Assembly (NCBI GenBank): GCA_946885765.1
Contig: CAMPHD010000065.1
Coordinates: 1-11,671 of the forward strand
DNA: 11,671 nt
Direction: 5' to 3'
From: an uncultured Thalassospira sp.
GTDB taxonomy: Bacteria > Pseudomonadota > Alphaproteobacteria > Rhodospirillales_A > Thalassospiraceae
The first letter of the stretch is position 1. The number at the start of each line of letters is the position of its first letter. Below, one piece after another: positions 6,775-11,671 of this stretch. A program made the translations under genes and the position numbers. Below the pieces are notes generated by a model. It worked only from the letters and a program-made list of their open reading frames with translations. It made no database searches and had not been told where the DNA came from.

Positions 6775-7006
6775 GACCCTTTACCTCCTCTATCGCGGTC
6801 GGATCCTCGCCGTCGAAATGGCTATCAAGTGCATCATCAAACGACAGCGCCTGTTCATCGATAGCCCCCATCGCGTCGGCGACATCGGGATCGACAGAAA
6901 CCGGGCCAAGATCGCTTGCGACTGATACCGCGAGCGATGCGAGCTTGAGAAATTCGGTGTCGGTCACACGGGCATTTGCGCCCGTATTTTGTTCAGGCTG
7001 CTTCAT
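6767..7006 (-). CDS. Small acidic protein of unknown function
   Basis: I do not recognise this 79-residue protein. It has about 17 Asp/Glu against 4 Lys/Arg, with most of the acidic residues in the second half. It has no cysteine, no signal peptide and no membrane segment, so it is probably a soluble cytoplasmic protein. The start is supported by GGAG seven bases before the ATG. It overlaps the end of virD4 by 14 bases and the start of the TraC-like gene by 8, so it is well embedded in the operon and likely to be made. Its position between coupling protein and antirestriction/primase gene suggests a transfer accessory role. Acidic antirestriction proteins that mimic DNA are known, and this could be one, but that is only a guess from charge and place. 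Confidence 0.7.
   Translation of the reverse strand: MKQPEQNTGANARVTDTEFLKLASLAVSVASDLGPVSVDPDVADAMGAIDEQALSFDDALDSHFDGEDPTAIEEVKGHG
6784..6789 (-). promoter_or_regulatory. Strong ribosome binding site of the traC-like gene
   Basis: A perfect AGGAGG on the minus strand lies nine bases before the ATG at 6774, within the end of the small acidic gene. It is the strongest ribosome site in the window and fixes the start. It suggests this protein is made in quantity, which suits a protein that may be carried into the recipient. Confidence 0.75.
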
Positions 7007-8882
7007 GGGATTTCTCCATCTTTAAGGTCGGAAGATATGCCACGCCCGTTTGTTTCATCCGGGGAGGGGATAGTTTCGATTTGCTGGACAGTTTTTTGTC
7101 GAGGAAATACAGACGTTGGCGACCATAGATCGCAGGACGACCAGCAACAAAAATCAGGCTGTCACCAGGTACTGGTGGTCTCTTCCCGTCCTCATCAACA
7201 TCAAGCATCGGCAAGCGCATGATTTCGTCAGGAGTCATCAAGTCTCGGGAAGTTTCATGAATATTTGCAGAATTTGAACCAGTAAACGAACCAGCTTTTC
7301 CCGATTGAGATTGTTTCCGCTGAACAATGGTTTGCTTGCCTGTCAACTTGGAAAGTAGCTCGGCAGTGCCAAATTTGTTCGGAGTAAAGGCGGTGCGAAT
7401 ATGGCAGTTTGGGAAAATGGACTCATCTTTCCCATACTTCTTCCAAAGCTGTTCGATATTCTGAATAATGATGAAGGCTTTGATGCCGTATCCGGCCATG
7501 AACGCGAGAGCGTCTTCAAATATCTCCAATTTGCCAATAGCCGGAAACTCATCAAGCATGAGAAGGAGACGATGTTTGAAGCCACGCTTCGTTTTGCCGT
7601 CCTCAAACTCCATTTTCTCGGTAAGGCGTCGCAAAAACAGGTTCATCATGATCCTAATCAATGGAACCAAGCGGTCTTTATCGGCGGGGGAGAACGCCAG
7701 ATAGAGCGACATCGGTGTTTTACCATTCATGAGGTCATCAAGTCGGAAATCACTGACAGCGGTGTTCTCTGCAATGATAGGGTCGGCGTAAAGTGTAAGC
7801 TGTGTCTTCGCGTTGGAATGTACTCCAGATCTTTCTTGCGGGGCTTTAATGGCGAGACTGTTTGCTCCTCGACGAACCTCTTTGTTTACATGTGCATACC
7901 CATGGTCGTATTCGGCCATCGCTTCGAGTATCTTCACAAAGTTATCTTGGGCAGACATCTGATCATCAGAAACTTCCTTGGAAGCACCTTCTCGTGCAGC
8001 TTCCAACGCCTCAGCTGGCGGCTTCACCGTGGATATGCCAGAAAGAAAAATGTTCACATCGTCAAAGCAGGCAATGCGGTTTTCTTCTTTCATTACCTTG
8101 TAAAGCACATGCAAAAGGACGACGGATAACCAGCCCCAACCTTCTTCACGCCAATAATTGCCTGCGATACCCTTGCCATCGGGATCAATCACCATGTTTG
8201 CAATATTTTGGCAGTCGGCAATATCCCGCCGGGAAGTAATGCGAACTTCCGCAAGGGGATTAAACCGAATTGTCTCGCTTGGTTCAGGGTTGGTGGGATC
8301 AAAACGGCATACACGATGTCCGAGGCTTGCTCGCCAACCGGCTGTTTTGGCAAAGTTCTCACCCTTGATATCAAGGATGAGAACACTTTCAGTCCAACTC
8401 AAAAGTGTTGGAAGGATGATGCTAACGCCTTTACCTGTACGAGTTGGGGCAAATGCCAACACGTGTTCCGGCCCATTGTGTCGAAGTTCGCGGACCTTGC
8501 CTGATTTGGTTTTGATACCACCGATAACAACACCGTTTTTACGAAACAGGCGGGCTTTTCGAATATCTTTGAAGGTCGCCCAGCGGGCAGAACCATAGAG
8601 TTCCTTACCACTTCGATTTCCAGAAACTGTATCGTTTCTGGCCCGCGACATCAGAACACCTACAACGACCATCAGCAGAACACCGCCGATAATCGTGTAA
8701 AATGCCGGATAGAGCATTTCTTTAGGCAAACCGGCCGGGTGAATAGCTACAGCTCCGAGCCATTTCCACCACGCCGGGTTTCTCGGATCGAAACCAACCT
8801 CGAAATGCCAGAGGCCGATAACGCCGGCAATCATGCCAAGAAGGATGACGACAAGGAAAAAGTGACCGAGGCGCTGGCTCAT
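6993..8882 (-). CDS. virD4: VirD4/TraG-family type IV coupling protein
   Basis: This inner-membrane ATPase docks the relaxosome to the secretion channel and pumps the DNA strand. At 629 residues it is full length for the family. It has two N-terminal membrane segments (about 5-25 and 57-79) with a short periplasmic loop, then Walker A APTRTGKG at 145-152 and Walker B LLLMLDEF at 439-446. The stretch from that Walker B to about residue 480 (EFPAIGK, then AGYGIKAF) and the late PDEIMRLP are hallmarks of RP4 TraG-like members, so traG would be an equally fair symbol. The start is set by an ATGA overlap with virB11 and a strong ribosome site; the 3' end overlaps the next gene by 14 bases. From about 7020 to 8690 the gene is visibly richer in A and T than its neighbours, while the first 60 or so codons are not. 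Confidence 0.97.
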   Translation of the reverse strand: MSQRLGHFFLVVILLGMIAGVIGLWHFEVGFDPRNPAWWKWLGAVAIHPAGLPKEMLYPAFYTIIGGVLLMVVVGVLMSRARNDTVSGNRSGKELYGSARWATFKDIRKARLFRKNGVVIGGIKTKSGKVRELRHNGPEHVLAFAPTRTGKGVSIILPTLLSWTESVLILDIKGENFAKTAGWRASLGHRVCRFDPTNPEPSETIRFNPLAEVRITSRRDIADCQNIANMVIDPDGKGIAGNYWREEGWGWLSVVLLHVLYKVMKEENRIACFDDVNIFLSGISTVKPPAEALEAAREGASKEVSDDQMSAQDNFVKILEAMAEYDHGYAHVNKEVRRGANSLAIKAPQERSGVHSNAKTQLTLYADPIIAENTAVSDFRLDDLMNGKTPMSLYLAFSPADKDRLVPLIRIMMNLFLRRLTEKMEFEDGKTKRGFKHRLLLMLDEFPAIGKLEIFEDALAFMAGYGIKAFIIIQNIEQLWKKYGKDESIFPNCHIRTAFTPNKFGTAELLSKLTGKQTIVQRKQSQSGKAGSFTGSNSANIHETSRDLMTPDEIMRLPMLDVDEDGKRPPVPGDSLIFVAGRPAIYGRQRLYFLDKKLSSKSKLSPPRMKQTGVAYLPTLKMEKSHEAA

Positions 8883-9895
8883 GCCACCCTCCCGTCTTTG
8901 AGGATGAAATTGTCGTTTCGCGGTTGCCAGATATCGGTAATGCGCCGGAAACCGTCCCGATCGCGTTTGATCTGGACAACCAGGTCAACCATTTCCGTCA
9001 GGAATTCGGGGATACGATCCATCTTCATCCCTGCCCAGGCGATGTTCTGATCGAATTTCCGGTGGATTGCGTGTTTGGGATTGGTCGAATGGATCGTGAA
9101 GCTGACACCGGTTGCGCCGGCATTCAGCGTGCCCAGAACGGCAAAGGCATTCTTGGTGCTGATTTCCCCGAACGGCACACGATCCGGGGTAATGCGATTG
9201 ACGTGATCAAACAGTTTACGCCAGTCAACTAAACCGCTGTTGCTGTCGCTCTCACGTGCCGCGAGCAGCCCGTTGCCATCCCAGAAACGATCGAGGAACA
9301 GTTCCATCGTGTCCTCAAGCGCGATAACGCGGATATCATCCGCAACGGATGACAACAGCAGATTGAGCAGGGTGGTTTTGCCGGTGTTGGTCCCCCCCGA
9401 AATGGCAATGTTCCATCCCTTGATCATCGCTTCGATCAGCAGATCCTTGATCTCGGTTTCGCACTTGATGTTTCGGCGCTCCATGGCGTCATCAAGGAAA
9501 TCGCGATTTCCTTTCCGGGTTGCCGCGATCAACTGTTCCCATGTCGGTGTGAAAGGGTGTTTACAACGAATAGCAAGGCTAAGGCCCGATCTGACGGAGG
9601 GGCCGACCAGGCATTCAAAGCGATGCCCTTCATCCAGCGCGGTTGAAAGGATCGGGTTGGTATCGGCATTGAAATTAAGACCGCGTCCATTCGAAAGGCT
9701 TTTGCACAACTTCTCGATGACGGCCTGTGTCAGGTCGGGATCATCGATCAGCTGCTTACCTTCACCGCGCCGGTCGACGACAATCTTGCCCGGCCCATTG
9801 AGCCGGACTTCGATCGTTCTAGGGTCGTCGTAATATTTCGCGAGCGGTGCGACGATGCGCTTGTAGATCGGATTGATTGGGGAGATGGCGTTCAT
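8879..9895 (-). CDS. virB11: VirB11-family type IV secretion ATPase
   Basis: This is a hexameric traffic ATPase at the inner-membrane base of the type IV secretion channel. From the start chosen here it is 338 residues, a normal family length. The nucleotide site is clear: Walker A GGTNTGKT at 167-174, Asp box ALED at 192-195, a Walker B-like FGEI with E244, and His box TIHS at 267-270. The N-terminal half carries the family-type GPSVRSGLSLAIR stretch. I prefer the ATG at 9895 because it overlaps the previous stop as TAATG and has a G-rich stretch (GGGGGTGG) just upstream; an in-frame ATG at 9910 would add five residues but has a poor ribosome site. The 3' end overlaps virD4 as ATGA. One oddity is that the usual GEIR after Walker B reads GEIS here. 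There is no membrane segment, as expected for a peripheral ATPase. Confidence 0.95.
   Translation of the reverse strand: MNAISPINPIYKRIVAPLAKYYDDPRTIEVRLNGPGKIVVDRRGEGKQLIDDPDLTQAVIEKLCKSLSNGRGLNFNADTNPILSTALDEGHRFECLVGPSVRSGLSLAIRCKHPFTPTWEQLIAATRKGNRDFLDDAMERRNIKCETEIKDLLIEAMIKGWNIAISGGTNTGKTTLLNLLLSSVADDIRVIALEDTMELFLDRFWDGNGLLAARESDSNSGLVDWRKLFDHVNRITPDRVPFGEISTKNAFAVLGTLNAGATGVSFTIHSTNPKHAIHRKFDQNIAWAGMKMDRIPEFLTEMVDLVVQIKRDRDGFRRITDIWQPRNDNFILKDGRVA
8887..8893 (-). promoter_or_regulatory. Ribosome binding site of virD4
   Basis: On the minus strand GGGAGGG lies 4 bases before the ATG at 8882, inside the end of virB11. Together with the ATGA overlap it fixes the virD4 start and implies coupled translation. 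Confidence 0.7.
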
Positions 9896-11671
9896 TACAT
9901 CCACCCCCATTGTCCAGCACAGTTGTCTTTATGGGATTGATTAAAGTTCGGATAAGCCGGATACGGATCGGCCCACAAGGCAGCAGTTCCCCGCAGCCAA
10001 GAGGAACTGCCTTTACGGATTTGAGGGTTCATGGCGGCGTATACTGAAGCCTTCCTGTTTGTCAGAGTACAGGTATTGGTAGCCTTGTTGCCGATTTGCT
10101 CCCCGTCCTCGCGAATGACGGTTTTTGTACCGACCAAGCTTCTGAAAGCACAATGGTCGGCGGAAGTAATGGTGCCATAGTCTCGCTTGGTATGCTGTTC
10201 TGACCCTTGACCTTCATATTGATAATCAAAGGCAACTTGGGTGCGCCCGCAAGCTCCGTTCCCACCATAACTCCAGTTACGCTGTGTCACTGGTGGGTCG
10301 AACAGAATAGAGCCCACGTGAGAGGGTTTAGAGAAGGCCCAGCGACTGGTGGTTTGTGAACCCCAATCAATATTGACGTTGCATTTGTTGCCGAGATTAA
10401 GGGGCTCAGCCTCACCGACGATTACCTTATGGAGGCTTTCGTCCGGGCGGCGATAACTCTCGACTTCATCGCGCTTGTCAAACCTTGTGCAGTCCTCATA
10501 GAAAGTCTCCCCATTGGTCGCAGGGCCAACACCAACATAGCTGTAGGGGATTTGCGGGTCTCCGGGGAGAACCTGAGAGGTCAGTACATTATAGCGGCCT
10601 GTCGGCGTCGGAACGTCTTCAATGTAAACGGTAACAAGCCGATAGGCGAAAAGCTGGGCATCATGCGGTTGCCAGCCAGTGAGTTCCTGATGATGCGGAT
10701 AAATAACACCGTTATCCTGGCATTCCGTCACCGGTTCCTGTTTGCCATCGAGCAGATAATAGAAACGTTCCTGGCCGATGCTCTGGCTGGTGCTGATATT
10801 ATGGTTCCATTTGGACGGGTCTTCGCAGCCTGCGGTGGTTGACTGGATATCCTTGGCTGAAGTGTCCGGCGTGCAAGGCGTCCGATACAGCTCAAAGCCG
10901 TTGACATTGATCATCACCCGGCTTTGCAGCGTTACTTTACCAGTGTCCCGATTGATAATCGGGTCGCAGACCTGATCACCGTTGGCCGTTTTATAGATCG
11001 TGCTGTGGAGATATTCTTGGTCGTTATCCTGGCAGGATGTGTCCCAATCCTGACCTTCGAGCGTGTAGATATATTTCGACCGGCCATAGGACTTGTTCGC
11101 AAGGAAGTCATCGCGAATATCGCAGCCTTCGGTGGTTTCGACCAACTTAACCGGTTCCACTTCGATAGAAGCTGCACAATCGGCAACCGGGACGACTTTG
11201 CCGTTGTGGTTGGTGTAAACCAGCTTCCCTTGCGGCACGGCCTGAAGATTGACGTAATCGAGATAGACATTGCAGGCATTGCGGTCTTCAACAATGTCAT
11301 AGATTTTTTCCGCGTCCGGCTGGCAGTCCCCGATTTCCTGACGATTGCCGCCGCCGTCAGTGTAATAATACATGAACTGTGCGGTCGCCTTCATCGTCTC
11401 GGTATTTTCGTCGTAAGGGCAAACGGCGTAAGATTGGTTGATCTTGAACCGCTCTGAACCATCGGCACACTCACCGTATTCTGGTGTGCCGTCGGTTGTC
11501 GTCACGACGCGGGTTTGCTGGATCGCCTGAAGCTGGTCGAGATCTGTGCGTATCTTGCATCCATCCGTCGTGATGTTCGAGCTGATGACGGGTTCCTTGC
11601 CGACGTCCAACGCGCTGGGGGTACTATATCCCGAAGCATCCGGATTGGAGCCGGCATTGCTGCCGACACTG
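9895..11671 (-). CDS. Cys-pair repeat protein of the transfer operon, N-terminus outside the window
   Basis: I do not recognise this protein. The frame is open to the window edge, so the true start lies upstream; the TTG at 11608-11610 is internal. The first visible residues are a Gly/Ser/Asn/Pro-rich linker. Counting from that TTG codon, the 571-residue remainder has 18 cysteines. The first twelve form six pairs: 18/48, 64/96, 113/145, 163/193, 215/246 and 262/297. Each pair is 30-35 residues apart and the unit repeats every 46-52 residues, usually with a Tyr-rich strand and a DG or NG turn between the cysteines. A seventh unit seems to have lost its first Cys, and the C-terminal 165 residues differ. 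Regular Cys pairs suggest disulfides and therefore a periplasmic or surface location (inference). It ends in TAATG, coupled to virB11. A mating-pair or pilus-associated adhesin would fit, by analogy with Cys-rich F TraN, but I see no homology to TraN. Confidence 0.82.
   Translation of the reverse strand, partial: SVGSNAGSNPDASGYSTPSALDVGKEPVISSNITTDGCKIRTDLDQLQAIQQTRVVTTTDGTPEYGECADGSERFKINQSYAVCPYDENTETMKATAQFMYYYTDGGGNRQEIGDCQPDAEKIYDIVEDRNACNVYLDYVNLQAVPQGKLVYTNHNGKVVPVADCAASIEVEPVKLVETTEGCDIRDDFLANKSYGRSKYIYTLEGQDWDTSCQDNDQEYLHSTIYKTANGDQVCDPIINRDTGKVTLQSRVMINVNGFELYRTPCTPDTSAKDIQSTTAGCEDPSKWNHNISTSQSIGQERFYYLLDGKQEPVTECQDNGVIYPHHQELTGWQPHDAQLFAYRLVTVYIEDVPTPTGRYNVLTSQVLPGDPQIPYSYVGVGPATNGETFYEDCTRFDKRDEVESYRRPDESLHKVIVGEAEPLNLGNKCNVNIDWGSQTTSRWAFSKPSHVGSILFDPPVTQRNWSYGGNGACGRTQVAFDYQYEGQGSEQHTKRDYGTITSADHCAFRSLVGTKTVIREDGEQIGNKATNTCTLTNRKASVYAAMNPQIRKGSSSWLRGTAALWADPYPAYPNFNQSHKDNCAGQWGWM
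10681..11577 (-). repeat. Six tandem Cys-pair repeat units, about 48 residues each
   Basis: The first cysteines of successive units fall at residues 18, 64, 113, 163, 215 and 262 (numbered from the TTG codon at 11610), giving a period of 46-52 residues. Several units open with a similar pattern: DGCKIR, EGCDIR, AGCEDP. Several close with a similar one: GDCQPD, TSCQDN, TECQDN. The units are diverged, so this is an old protein-level repeat rather than a recent DNA duplication. The array probably continues upstream of the window. Confidence 0.8.

Noticed and set aside
7401..8129. Plus-strand open frame of 242 codons inside virD4
   Set aside because: It lies opposite the conserved VirD4 motor domain, including Walker B, and its product looks like no family. 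Shadow frame.
9240..9833. Plus-strand open frame of 197 codons inside virB11
   Set aside because: It is opposite the VirB11 Walker A region, with a Ser/Arg-rich product typical of an antisense shadow.
9896..9910. ATG at 9910 as the virB11 start
   Set aside because: Possible, but the ATG at 9895 has a G-rich ribosome site and the tight TAATG junction; the five extra residues add nothing recognisable.
10924..11457. Plus-strand hydrophobic-looking open frame of 177 codons
   Set aside because: Its Val/Ile-rich product is the complement of the Asp/Asn/Tyr-rich repeat coding on the minus strand; the minus-strand frame has clear Cys periodicity.
11608..11610. TTG as the start of the Cys-repeat protein
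   Set aside because: The frame stays open to the window edge through a Gly/Ser/Asn linker, and no ribosome site precedes the TTG, so the gene is partial.
1..11671. tRNA, rRNA, CRISPR array, insertion sequence or attachment site
   Set aside because: Coding sequence fills almost the whole window, and I saw no clover-leaf, spaced direct-repeat array, transposase or terminal inverted repeats.

Overview
This window is a stretch of conjugative DNA-transfer module, from a plasmid or an integrative conjugative element of a Gram-negative bacterium, most likely a proteobacterium. All real genes lie on the minus strand and read right to left. They are packed end to start with overlaps of 1, 4, 14 and 8 bases; the only real gap is 74 bases. 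Base composition is mid-range (about 52-60% GC in most 60-base lines I counted by hand). It dips to about 38-48% inside the coupling-protein gene. A mid-GC alphaproteobacterium is plausible, but the window cannot settle the host.

Layout in transcription order: (1) 11671-9895, the C-terminal 591 residues of a cysteine-rich repeat protein that enters from outside the window; I do not recognise it. (2) 9895-8879, VirB11-type traffic ATPase. (3) 8882-6993, VirD4/TraG-type coupling protein. (4) 7006-6767, a small acidic protein of unknown role. (5) 6774-3598, a 1058-residue protein resembling RP4 TraC1: ArdC-like antirestriction and zincin domain, duplicated helical middle, DUF5710-like motif, and a plasmid-primase C-terminus with an exact EGYATA motif. 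(6) 3597-3524, a 74-base gap with an inverted repeat, a pair of near-identical 10-mers and a match to the IncP-type nic consensus; this is the best oriT candidate. (7) 3523-3164, TraJ/MobC-like relaxosome protein. (8) 3167-6, RP4 TraI-like MOB-P relaxase. (9) A possible next gene starts at base 9 and leaves the window.

Together these would nick DNA at oriT (TraI with TraJ), hand the strand to the coupling protein, and drive it through a type IV secretion channel powered by VirB11 and VirD4. TraC would protect and prime the incoming single strand in the recipient. The processing genes look IncP (RP4)-like and sit directly behind secretion genes.

The most unusual points are: a relaxase C-terminus built from three degenerate copies of the primase EGYATA/Toprim module that is intact in the neighbouring TraC; a periodic Cys-pair repeat protein next to virB11; a possible nic site overlapping the traJ ribosome binding site; and a GC dip confined to the virD4 body. 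I saw no tRNA, rRNA, CRISPR array, insertion sequence or attachment site.
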